Shown in pieces: positions 1-8,193 of a stretch of 10,968 nt of DNA. The position numbers and the translations under genes are program-made. Location: contig CALKUS010000022.1 of the NCBI GenBank assembly GCA_937996755.1, positions 1 to 10,968 of the forward strand, given 5' to 3'. Numbering within the stretch: the first letter of the stretch is position 1; every line of letters begins with the position of its first letter. The stretch comes from an uncultured Pseudomonadota bacterium (lineage in GTDB: Bacteria; Pseudomonadota; Gammaproteobacteria; Xanthomonadales; Ahniellaceae). The notes below the pieces were generated by a model. It worked only from the letters and a program-made list of their open reading frames with translations. It ran no database searches and was not told the DNA's origin.

Positions 1-73
1 CAAGAACAAGGCCGCCCGCCACAAGTCGCGCATCACGGCGCGCATCAAGGCGATGGGCGCTGCGAAGGCTTGA
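1..73 (+). CDS. rpsT: 30S ribosomal protein S20, C-terminal fragment
   Basis: Only the last 23 codons are present; reading starts at base 2 and ends at TGA 71-73. The translation (KNKAARHKSRITARIKAMG then AAKA) matches the conserved end of S20, where a KNKAARHKSR-type motif starts the last basic helix. S20 binds 16S rRNA and helps fold the 5' and 3' minor domains of the small subunit. The gene is cut by the window edge, so its start and promoter are not visible. It is convergent with obgE and separated from it by a strong hairpin terminator. The identification rests on a short but characteristic segment. Confidence 0.88.
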   Translation, partial: KNKAARHKSRITARIKAMGAAKA

Positions 74-91
74 TCTTCGCGCCTCGTTCGC

Positions 92-127
92 AACGAAAAA
101 GGCCGGCGGAAGCCGGCCTTTTTCGTT
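92..127. terminator. Rho-independent terminator of rpsT, usable on both strands
   Basis: A perfect 16-base inverted repeat (92-107 against 112-127) with a 4-base loop. The stem is a GC core (GGCCGGC) flanked by A5 on the left and T5 on the right. Plus-strand transcripts leaving rpsT therefore end in a U-run, and minus-strand transcripts leaving obgE do so as well. It starts 19 bases after the rpsT stop and ends 46 bases before the obgE stop. A weaker dyad (GCGGCC-ATG-GGCCGC, 150-164) lies closer to obgE. Confidence 0.9.
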
Positions 128-173
128 TACACCGATACGCTTTCGTGTCGCGGCCATGGGCCGCTCCCACTTC

Positions 174-1229
174 CTACGAGACACCATCGGACGAATCCGC
201 AGCCAACGGCTTCGGGTGGGGTTTGTTCGCTTCCAGGAATTCCATCACCGCGTAGCAGACCTTCTGCGTGCCCTCGCCCGTCGCGGCGGAAACGAGGAAC
301 CACGGCGCCTTCCACTTGAGCTTGCGGACGATCGCCTTCGCGGTCTTCTCGGCGGTCTCGGGGATCACGTCCGCCTTGTTCAGCACCAGCCAGCGCGGGC
401 GCTCGAACAGCTCCTTCTGGAACTTCTTCAGTTCCTTCTCGATCGCGCGCACCTGCTGCGCCGGATCGACGCCTTCGTCCATCGGCGCGATGTCGACCAC
501 GTGCAGCAGCAGCCGCGTGCGCATCACGTGCTTGAGGAACTGGATGCCGAGGCCGGCGCCTTCCGCCGCGCCCTCGATGATCCCGGGAATGTCCGCGATC
601 ACGAAGCTGCGCTCGTTCTCGATGCGCACGACGCCGAGGTTGGGATGCAGCGTGGTGAATGGATAGTCGGCGACGCGCGGACGCGCGGCCGACACGGCGC
701 GGATGAACGTGCTCTTGCCGGCATTCGGGAAGCCGACGAGGCCGACGTCCGCGAGCAGCTTGAGCTCCAGCCGCACCTCGCGCTCCTCGCCGGGATAGCC
801 GGGCGTGGCCTTGCGCGGCGCGCGGTTCGTGGAGCTCTTGAAGTTGATGTTGCCGCGGCCGCCGTCGCCGCCGCGCGCCACGAGCAGGCGCTGGCCGTGC
901 TCGGTGAGGTCGCCGATCAACTCTTCGTTCTCGACGTTGGTGACGCTCGTGCCGACCGGCACGCGGATCACGACGTCCTCGGCGTTCGCGCCCGTCATCT
1001 GCCGGCCCGCGCCGCCACCGCCGCGCTTCGCCTTGAAGATGCGCTGGTGGCGGAAGTCGACGAGCGTGTTCAGGCCCTCGTCCGCGACCACGTACACGCT
1101 GCCGCCCTTGCCGCCATCGCCGCCATCGGGCCCGCCGAGCGGGATGAATTTCTCGCGGCGAAAGCTCACGCACCCGTTGCCACCGGGGCCGGCTGCGACC
1201 TTGATTTCAGCTTCGTCGACGAATTTCAT
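174..1229 (-). CDS. obgE: Obg family GTPase (ObgE/CgtA), ribosome assembly
   Basis: A 351-residue Obg GTPase. Residues 1-158 form the glycine-rich Obg fold (MKFVDEA, then AGPGGNG and many GG pairs). Residues about 160-335 form the G domain: P-loop GFPNAGKST 166-174, switch I FTT 191-193, DIPG 213-216, NKAD 284-287, and SAATGEG 314-320 as G5. The tail is short and only weakly acidic, without the extra C-terminal domain of some Gram-positive homologues. Family role: binds the 50S subunit late in assembly, with links to ppGpp. Start 1229 was chosen because Obg proteins begin MKFVDEA; the longer frame from GTG 1313 adds a low-complexity LRLRLRL stretch encoded by a repeat. No Shine-Dalgarno is visible, because the hexanucleotide array occupies that position. 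It is third in the rplU-rpmA-obgE order, but a terminator separates it from rpmA, so it may depend on readthrough or its own promoter. Confidence 0.97.
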   Translation of the reverse strand: MKFVDEAEIKVAAGPGGNGCVSFRREKFIPLGGPDGGDGGKGGSVYVVADEGLNTLVDFRHQRIFKAKRGGGGAGRQMTGANAEDVVIRVPVGTSVTNVENEELIGDLTEHGQRLLVARGGDGGRGNINFKSSTNRAPRKATPGYPGEEREVRLELKLLADVGLVGFPNAGKSTFIRAVSAARPRVADYPFTTLHPNLGVVRIENERSFVIADIPGIIEGAAEGAGLGIQFLKHVMRTRLLLHVVDIAPMDEGVDPAQQVRAIEKELKKFQKELFERPRWLVLNKADVIPETAEKTAKAIVRKLKWKAPWFLVSAATGEGTQKVCYAVMEFLEANKPHPKPLAADSSDGVS

Positions 1230-1230
1230 G

Positions 1231-1365
1231 AGAGCGAGTCTGAGTCTGAGTCTGAGTGTGCGATCCTGCGTGCGATCGCATTCGAGCAACTTCCGAATGC
1301 TCGCCAGAGCCACTCTACGCCATGATCAGGCGCACTCAGACTCAGACCCGGACTCAGACTGCTCT
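1231..1365. repeat. Hexanucleotide GAGTCT array and its inverted copy
   Basis: The left arm at 1231-1258 is AGAGC followed by tandem GAGTCT units. The right arm at 1333-1365 is the same pattern in reverse complement, with one degenerate junction. The inner 15 bases (1244-1258 against 1333-1347) pair perfectly. Both arms have AGAGC at their outer edge. The 74-base spacer holds a smaller dyad, GCATTCG (1278-1284) with CGAATGC (1294-1300), and a repeated TGCGATC (1259-1265, 1271-1277). The array starts two bases before the obgE start codon and fills its leader. See findings. Confidence 0.85.
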
Positions 1366-1370
1366 TAGAA

Positions 1371-1399
1371 ACGAAAAGCCCCGCACTCGGCGGGGCTCT
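1371..1399 (-). terminator. Rho-independent terminator between rpmA and obgE
   Basis: On the minus strand an 8-bp stem AGCCCCGC / GCGGGGCT (1397-1390 with 1384-1377) with a 5-base loop is followed by TTTCGTTT. It lies about 25 bases downstream of the rpmA stop. It should end most rplU-rpmA transcripts and set a lower obgE level by readthrough, which would fit the need for much more L21 and L27 than Obg. That consequence is an inference. Confidence 0.8.
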
Positions 1400-1423
1400 T
1401 CACACCAGCCGTGCGCTGCGCGC

Positions 1424-1684
1424 TCAGCCGTTGCCCTTGACGCTCACGGTGCGACGGCTGTCCTTGCCCTTCACCGCGAACTCGACCGTGCCGTCGGCCA
1501 GCGCGTAGAGCGTGTGGTCGCGACCCAGGCCGACGTTCGTGCCGGGGTGGAACTGCGTGCCGCGCTGGCGAACGATGATGTTGCCGGCCTCGACGGCCTG
1601 GCCGCCGTAGATCTTCACGCCCAGGTACTTGGGGTTCGAATCACGACCGTTGCGGGTTGAGCCGCCTGCCTTCTTGTGTGCCAT
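1424..1684 (-). CDS. rpmA: 50S ribosomal protein L27
   Basis: An 86-residue protein of normal L27 length. It starts MAHKKAGGSTRNGRDS, the flexible N-terminal arm that reaches the peptidyl-transferase centre and contacts tRNA. The conserved YLGVKIYGGQ and IIVRQRGTQFHPG segments follow. There is no N-terminal extension of the kind that is cleaved in Firmicutes. The start ATG is at 1684-1682, with GGAG seven bases upstream. Only three bases separate it from the rplU stop, so the two are co-transcribed and probably translationally coupled. A terminator follows directly. Codon use is like the neighbours. The identification is secure. Confidence 0.98.
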   Translation of the reverse strand: MAHKKAGGSTRNGRDSNPKYLGVKIYGGQAVEAGNIIVRQRGTQFHPGTNVGLGRDHTLYALADGTVEFAVKGKDSRRTVSVKGNG

Positions 1685-1687
1685 GAC

Positions 1688-2029
1688 TTACTCCTTGGAC
1701 CCCTTGGCGTTCTTGCTGCCATTGGAGATCCCGGTGATCTCGATCTCGGTGTAGTGCTGCCGGTGGCCCATCTGCTTGCGATGGTGCTTGCGGCGGCGGA
1801 ACTTGACGATCATGACCTTGTCGTGGCGGCCGTGGCCGCGGACGGTGGCCGAGATCGTGGCGCCCTTCACGAGCGGTGCGCCGATCTGGATGTCGTCGCC
1901 GTCGCCGGTCATGAAGACCTGGTCGAGCGTGACGGTGGCGCCGACATCGGCATCGAGCTTCTCGACGCGGATGACCTCGCCGGGCACGGCGCGATACTGG
2001 CGCCCGCCGGTGGAAAACACTGCGTACAT
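1688..2029 (-). CDS. rplU: 50S ribosomal protein L21
   Basis: A 113-residue L21, about ten residues longer than the typical ~103 because of a lysine-rich C-terminal tail (NGSKNAKGSKE). It opens with MYAVFSTGGRQYR, the family signature, followed by GEVIRVEKL. The basic KFRRRKHHRKQMGHRQ at about 76-91 contacts 23S rRNA, and YTEIEITGI ends the core. L21 binds 23S rRNA together with L20. Start ATG 2029-2027 has a good Shine-Dalgarno (AGAGGAA). The in-frame upward extension to 2419 has no family similarity and crosses the promoter, so it was rejected. First gene of the rplU-rpmA(-obgE) operon, driven by the promoter at 2100-2128. Confidence 0.98.
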   Translation of the reverse strand: MYAVFSTGGRQYRAVPGEVIRVEKLDADVGATVTLDQVFMTGDGDDIQIGAPLVKGATISATVRGHGRHDKVMIVKFRRRKHHRKQMGHRQHYTEIEITGISNGSKNAKGSKE

Positions 2030-2099
2030 GGCAATTCCTCTGTAGTTATTCTGACCGCTACCACTCCCCGCCCCGGCGCGAGCCGGAAAAGGGCCGGCA

Positions 2100-2128
2100 A
2101 GAATAGCCATATCGCCTCGCCGGGTCAA
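2100..2128 (-). promoter_or_regulatory. Sigma70 promoter of the rplU operon
   Basis: On the minus strand TTGACC (2128-2123) is followed by a 17-base spacer and TATTCT (2105-2100). The -35 has one mismatch to TTGACA and the spacing is ideal. Transcription should start near 2093, giving a leader of about 64 bases. That leader contains a small GC hairpin (CCGGC-TCGC-GCCGG) and the rplU Shine-Dalgarno. This is the clearest promoter in the window. Confidence 0.8.
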
Positions 2129-2424
2129 CGAGTTAGCGGCAATTCCGCAGGAGCCCGCGTGCGGGTCGAACGCGGCGCGCGAGGCGAGCCGGCGATGGCG
2201 GGCGCGACAGTGCTGCAGGCCAGGATCCTGGCCGCCGGCCCCGGGGCGCCCGCAGGCGAGCTTGTGCACGCGCCCTGAACCCGCGGTCTTCCGCGACGGG
2301 ATATTCTCCATGCCCGGCGCGGACTTACGGCTTGATCGAACGTCGCCCGCCCCCACGTCGTACCCGGCCCGGCGGAAACGTCCTGGCTCCTGCGACCGGC
2401 TCCCCCCAATCTGCCCCATTCCGG

Positions 2425-2442
2425 GCTGAACTCCCGTTCAGC
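2425..2442. promoter_or_regulatory. Perfect dyad GCTGAAC-TCCC-GTTCAGC, candidate operator of uvrA
   Basis: Seven-base arms pair perfectly around a 4-base centre. The dyad lies ten bases before a TATCAT candidate -10 box (2452-2457), in the place of a -35 element, and 43 bases before the uvrA start. The core GAAC-N4-GTTC is the shape of LexA boxes of Gram-positive bacteria and, as I recall, resembles the Myxococcus box. The usual enterobacterial CTGT-N8-ACAG is not present. A repressor operator for a DNA-repair gene is the natural reading, but the regulator is inferred. Confidence 0.5.
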
Positions 2443-2451
2443 GCCGGGGAC

Positions 2452-2457
2452 TATCAT
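2452..2457 (+). promoter_or_regulatory. Candidate -10 box of uvrA
   Basis: TATCAT differs from TATAAT at one base and would place the transcript start near 2464, about 22 bases before the uvrA ATG. No good -35 hexamer lies at 16-18 bases; the dyad at 2425-2442 covers that position. A weak GGAAA (2471-2475) is the only Shine-Dalgarno-like element. Confidence 0.35.
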
Positions 2458-2485
2458 TCGCTGTTCAATCGGAAATACGCACTCC

Positions 2486-5334
<2,849 letters not shown>

Positions 5335-5335
<1 letters not shown>

Positions 5336-5745
5336 TGAACAACGACCCGAAGCTGCTCGTCGTCGCCCCCGTTTCCGTGCGCTGGGGCGACATGGACGCG
5401 TTCGGCCACGTGAACAACAGCGTGTTCGCGACCTACCTCGAGGAGGCGCGACTGCGCTGGTTCGCGACGATCGAGGGTGGCTGGTACGACGAATCGGCCG
5501 CGCCCGTCGTCGCGGCGCAGAGCTTCAATTTCCGCCAGCCGATCGAGTGGCCGGCCGAGATCGAGGTCGAGCTCACGCTGGAGCGCTCCGGCACCTCCAG
5601 CATGACGCTCGGCTTCCGCATGGTCTCGCGCGACCCGCCGAAGCGCTTCTACGCCGACGGCAGCACCGTGCTCGTCTGGATCGACCGCGCGACCGGCAAG
5701 TCGACGCCGCTGCCTGGTTCGGTGCGCGCCGCGCTCTCGCGCTGA
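5335..5745 (+). CDS. Acyl-CoA thioesterase, 4-hydroxybenzoyl-CoA thioesterase (4HBT/YbgC-like) family
   Basis: A 136-residue single-domain hotdog protein. The family hallmark lies at residues 16-28: RWGDMDAFGHVNN. D19 and D21 are candidates for the catalytic acidic residue, and G24/H25/N27 shape the thioester pocket at the start of the long hotdog helix (TYLEEARLRWF). The rest is beta strands with normal spacing. Such enzymes hydrolyse short or aromatic acyl-CoAs as homotetramers in the cytoplasm; the substrate cannot be read from the sequence. Its ATG overlaps the uvrA TGA by one base, and a strong GGGAGG (5322-5327) lies seven bases upstream inside uvrA, so it is translationally coupled to uvrA. 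No functional link to DNA repair is obvious. It is followed by a weak hairpin at 5758-5782. Confidence 0.9.
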
Positions 5746-5956
5746 GCGATCGAACTCCCTCCCCCTGCGAATGTCGGGGAGGTTTGGGGCGCACTACATT
5801 TCCCGAGCGATCGACGACCGCTCGATTGTTGTCATGCACCCCACCCTGCCCATTCCGGCCAGCGCTACTCGCGCTGGCGTTCGCCGGGAAACGTCGCCTG
5901 AGGGCGACGTTTCAATTCCCGGCTCACCCCTGCATCCGCAGGGGAGGGATCAAGAT
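5746..5956. repeat. Gene-free convergent spacer with a cluster of hairpins
   Basis: In about 210 bases there are four perfect or near-perfect stems. They are CCTCCCC/GGGGAGG (5758-5782); GCCAGCGC-TACTC-GCGCTGGC (5858-5878); AAACGTCGCC-TGAG-GGCGACGTTT (5889-5912), enclosed by GCCGGG (5883-5888) and CCCGGC (5918-5923); and CCCCTGC-ATCC-GCAGGGG (5927-5944). No protein-like frame crosses it. First and last hairpins resemble each other (both CCCCTGC... GGGGAGG), which suggests an old intergenic palindromic element. The last two can end minus- or plus-strand transcripts only weakly, as no clear U-run follows. Confidence 0.65.
5758..5782 (+). terminator. Weak hairpin terminator candidate after the uvrA operon
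   Basis: CCTCCCC (5758-5764) pairs with GGGGAGG (5776-5782) across an 11-base loop, followed only by TTTGGGG. It starts 13 bases after the thioesterase stop. The U-run is poor, so it may be a decayed repeat rather than a working terminator: a similar hairpin recurs at 5927-5944. Confidence 0.4.
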
Positions 5957-6385
5957 TCATGGCGCTTCGCGGACGACGAACCGCGCGGCGTGCGCCGCGC
6001 CCGAGGCATCGACCAGCTCCACCTCGACGACGTCGCCGATCTTCAGCGCGCGCTTCGGCTCAACGAGCATCAGGTGCGTGCCGCCGGGCGCGAGCCGCAC
6101 GTCGCCGTGCGCGGCGAGCGCGATGCCGCCGAGCGCGCGCATCTTCATCACGCCGCCCGCCATGGTCATCTCGTGCAGCTCGACGCGCTCGAAGTCGGCG
6201 CTCCGCCCGCCGGTGATCGTGAGCGCCGCGTCGCCATCGTTGCGCAGCGTCGCGTAGCCCGCGAGCACGTCCGCGCCCGGCGGAGCGGCGCGGATCCACG
6301 GATCCTCGAAGACGAGCCCCGCCGCCTGGACCGTGCCGGCCACGAGCAGGAGGGCGAATGCGGAGACGTGGAAGCGAAAGGCCAT
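5957..6385 (-). CDS. Periplasmic copper chaperone PCu(A)C
   Basis: A 142-residue protein with an N-terminal signal peptide: a basic start, hydrophobic SAFALLLVAG and a likely cut after VQA (residues 19-21) or the next alanine. The mature part is a cupredoxin-like PCu(A)C domain. The copper motif H-x10-M-x21-H-x-M is exact: H71, M82, H104, M106. Such proteins bind Cu(I) in the periplasm and deliver it, usually with a Sco protein, to the CuA or CuB site of cytochrome oxidase. No sco or oxidase gene lies beside it here, so the partner is unknown. ATG 6385-6383 was chosen because it gives a good signal peptide; the Shine-Dalgarno is weak. Divergent from the crotonase gene with a 66-base gap. Confidence 0.93.
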   Translation of the reverse strand: MAFRFHVSAFALLLVAGTVQAAGLVFEDPWIRAAPPGADVLAGYATLRNDGDAALTITGGRSADFERVELHEMTMAGGVMKMRALGGIALAAHGDVRLAPGGTHLMLVEPKRALKIGDVVEVELVDASGAAHAARFVVREAP

Positions 6386-6413
6386 GGTCGTGCCGGGTTG
6401 CCGTCGAGGGCCG

Positions 6414-6419
6414 TATCAT
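6414..6419. promoter_or_regulatory. Candidate -10 region shared by divergent pcuC and crotonase genes
   Basis: The 66-base gap contains the near-palindrome GTAT-C-ATAC (6413-6421). It reads TATCAT on the plus strand and TATGAT (6420-6415) on the minus strand, each one mismatch from TATAAT. No convincing -35 element is visible for either direction, so this is a weak call. Confidence 0.3.
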
Positions 6420-6451
6420 ACGCAGCCCCGCTTGAACGGAAGCCTCGCGCC

Positions 6452-7207
6452 ATGCTCGAACAGACCCGCCACGGCGACATCCTCGAGCTGAAGCTCGCGC
6501 GCCCGCCGGTCAATGCGCTGAATCCCGCGCTCGTTCGCGCGTTGCGCGACGCGATCGTGGCGGCACCCGGCAGCGGCGCGCGCGCGATCGTGCTGTCCGG
6601 CAACAAGGGACTGTTCTCGGCCGGCCTCGACGTCTTCGAGCTGCTCACGCTCGACCACGCCGGCATGAAGGCGTTCTGGTCCGACTTCGTCGGCCTCGTC
6701 GCCGCGATCGGCCGCAGCCCGATCCCGACGGTCGCCGCGATCGGCGGCCACAGCCCGGCCGGCGGTGCCGTGCTCGCGATCTTCTGCGACTACCGCGTGA
6801 TGGCACGCGGCACCTACCGCATCGGCCTGAACGAAGTGCAGGTGGGCCTGACGGTGCCGGAGATCATCCAGGCTGCGCTGCGCCGCCTGGTCGGCGCGTA
6901 CCGCGCCGAGCGACTGATGGTCGCGGGCGCGATGCTGGAAGCGGAGGAAGCGCAGCGCGTCGGCTTCGTCGACGAGCTGGTCGACGTGGACCACGTGGCG
7001 ACGCGGGCGATCGAATGGGCGAGGCACCTGCTCGCGCTGCCGACCGAGGCGATGTCGACCACGCGCCGCATCGCGCGCGGCGACCTGCACCAGGTGCTGG
7101 ACGAAGCGTCGCGCTTCCCGGCCGACGAGTTCGCCGCGCGCTGGTTCGGCGACGAGGCGCAGGCGACGTTGAAGGCGCTGGTGGCGAAGCTGAAGGCGAA
7201 AGCCTAG
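6452..7207 (+). CDS. Crotonase-superfamily enzyme, likely delta3-delta2-enoyl-CoA isomerase
   Basis: A 251-residue crotonase-fold protein. The CoA-binding/oxyanion segments are GLFSAGLDVFE (53-63) and GGHSPAGGAVLAIFCDYR (98-115). Aligned with rat enoyl-CoA hydratase, the first catalytic glutamate (of GGGCEL) is Val107 here, while the second is kept as Glu128 in GLNEVQVGL. The PAGG...CDYR...IGLNE.Q.G pattern is that of mitochondrial ECI1/DCI, which uses a single glutamate to shift a 3-enoyl to the 2-trans-enoyl-CoA in oxidation of unsaturated fatty acids. Databases would probably label it only enoyl-CoA hydratase/isomerase. ATG 6452 has GGAAG nine bases upstream; the frame is open much further upstream, but there it overlaps pcuC and has no family similarity. 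Cytoplasmic. Isomerase is inferred from motifs; another crotonase reaction remains possible. Confidence 0.88.
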   Translation: MLEQTRHGDILELKLARPPVNALNPALVRALRDAIVAAPGSGARAIVLSGNKGLFSAGLDVFELLTLDHAGMKAFWSDFVGLVAAIGRSPIPTVAAIGGHSPAGGAVLAIFCDYRVMARGTYRIGLNEVQVGLTVPEIIQAALRRLVGAYRAERLMVAGAMLEAEEAQRVGFVDELVDVDHVATRAIEWARHLLALPTEAMSTTRRIARGDLHQVLDEASRFPADEFAARWFGDEAQATLKALVAKLKAKA

Positions 7208-7222
7208 CGCGCGGCGCGCGCA

Positions 7223-7335
7223 GGAAATCGGCAATAGGAAATCGGAAATCGGAAATCGGAAATCGGAAATCGGGAAAGCCGACGCTCGCGGCACCAGGAT
7301 CTACCGATTTCCCATTTCCGATTTCCGATTTCCTA
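7223..7335. repeat. Heptanucleotide GGAAATC array and its inverted copy
   Basis: Five tandem GGAAATC units fill 7237-7271, with one separate unit at 7223-7229. The inverted arm has GATTTCC at 7306-7312, a variant CATTTCC at 7313-7319, and two more perfect units to 7333. The arms 7235-7266 and 7304-7335 pair over 32 bases with one mismatch; the loop is 37 bases. The right arm ends exactly on the stop codon (TAG, 7335-7333) of the sulfurtransferase gene. The element fills the space between two convergent genes and is the only terminator-like structure there. The units are far too short for CRISPR. Confidence 0.9.
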
Positions 7336-8193
7336 GGCCCCCGTCGCCACCGGCCGCTTCGGATCCGAAATCCACCCGCTCCACGAATCGGCGTACAGCA
7401 GCCCGGCGCCGAGCCCGGCGTGCGCAAGCGCGAGCAGGTTGTGGCACGCGGTGACGCCCGAGCCGCACATGAACACGGCTTCGCGCGGCGCGACGGGGCC
7501 GAGCAGCTCCTGGAATTCGCTGCGCAGCTGCGCGGCCGGCTTGAACTTCGTGCCGCTCGCGTCGAGGTTCAGCGTGAACGGCCGGTTCTTCGCGCCCGGC
7601 ACGTGGCCGGCGACGGGATCCATGGTTTCGTCCTCGCCGCGGAAACGGTTCGCGGCGCGCGCGTCGATGAGCACGCCCTCGCCGTTCGCGACCAGCATCA
7701 CCACCTCGTCCGACGTGCGCCACTGCGAGCGGTCGAGCGTGACGCGGTAGTCGCTGGCCTGGCGCTGCGGCACGCTCGCGTCGAGCGGCAGGCCCGCGGC
7801 GCGCCAGCCGACGATGCCGCCGTCGACGACGCTCACCTTCGCGTGGCCGGACGTGCGCAGCATCCACCACAGGCGCGCGGCCATCGCGCCGCTGCCGAAG
7901 TCGTACGCGATCACGTGCGTATCGGCCGTGACGCCCCAGCGCGACAGCACGCGCGAGAAGTGCGCGTCGTCGGGCAACGGGTGGCGGCCGTGGCCCGAGC
8001 GCGAGAGGTCGGCGAGGTCGCTCTCCATGTCGGCGTAGACGGCGCCCGGCACGTGCGCTTCGTCGTACTCGCGACGGCCGCGCGCCTTGTCTGCGATGTC
8101 GGCACGCACGTCCACGGGCAGCGCGCCCGCCTGGACGGCGGCCCATGCGTCCTGCGGCGAGATTACGGCGAATACGTCGCTCACGGTTGCCAT
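7333..8193 (-). CDS. sseA: 3-mercaptopyruvate/thiosulfate sulfurtransferase, two rhodanese domains
   Basis: A 286-residue tandem rhodanese. Domain 1 (about 10-135) has the fold but lacks a catalytic cysteine (DFGSGAMAARLWW at the loop). Domain 2 (about 165-280) carries Cys243 in CGSGVTA, the loop type of 3-mercaptopyruvate sulfurtransferases; thiosulfate rhodaneses more often have CRKGVT. It moves sulfur from 3-mercaptopyruvate to thiol or cyanide acceptors in the cytoplasm. ATG 8193 overlaps the end of the Nudix gene by 13 bases, but AGG lies directly against that ATG. A GTG at 8184-8182 overlaps the Nudix TGA as GTGA and has GCAGG nine bases upstream, so the protein may start three codons later. 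Last gene of the DUF1289-Nudix-sseA operon; its stop lies inside the heptanucleotide repeat. Confidence 0.94.
   Translation of the reverse strand: MATVSDVFAVISPQDAWAAVQAGALPVDVRADIADKARGRREYDEAHVPGAVYADMESDLADLSRSGHGRHPLPDDAHFSRVLSRWGVTADTHVIAYDFGSGAMAARLWWMLRTSGHAKVSVVDGGIVGWRAAGLPLDASVPQRQASDYRVTLDRSQWRTSDEVVMLVANGEGVLIDARAANRFRGEDETMDPVAGHVPGAKNRPFTLNLDASGTKFKPAAQLRSEFQELLGPVAPREAVFMCGSGVTACHNLLALAHAGLGAGLLYADSWSGWISDPKRPVATGA

Larger units (their letters stand above)
2130..2485. other. Gene-free divergent spacer between rplU promoter and uvrA
   Basis: About 355 bases with no convincing gene. The frames crossing it are low-complexity Arg/Pro/Ala translations extending from neighbouring genes. 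It contains a perfect 16-base palindrome GGCCAGGATCCTGGCC (2218-2233), a palindromic GCCCCGGGGC (2238-2247), and near uvrA a 7+7 dyad with a candidate -10 box (listed separately). The C-rich block around 2345-2420 has no structure I recognise. Confidence 0.6.

Noticed and set aside
1230..1313. Longer ObgE starting at GTG 1313
   Set aside because: The extra 28 residues end in repeat-encoded LRLRLRL and have no Obg similarity; the family start MKFVDEA is at 1229.
2330..2485. Enterobacterial LexA box (CTGT-N8-ACAG) before uvrA
   Set aside because: Not found; only the different GAAC-N4-GTTC dyad is present.
7223..7335. CRISPR array
   Set aside because: Units are 7 bases, directly abutting, with no spacers and an inverted second arm; no cas genes nearby.
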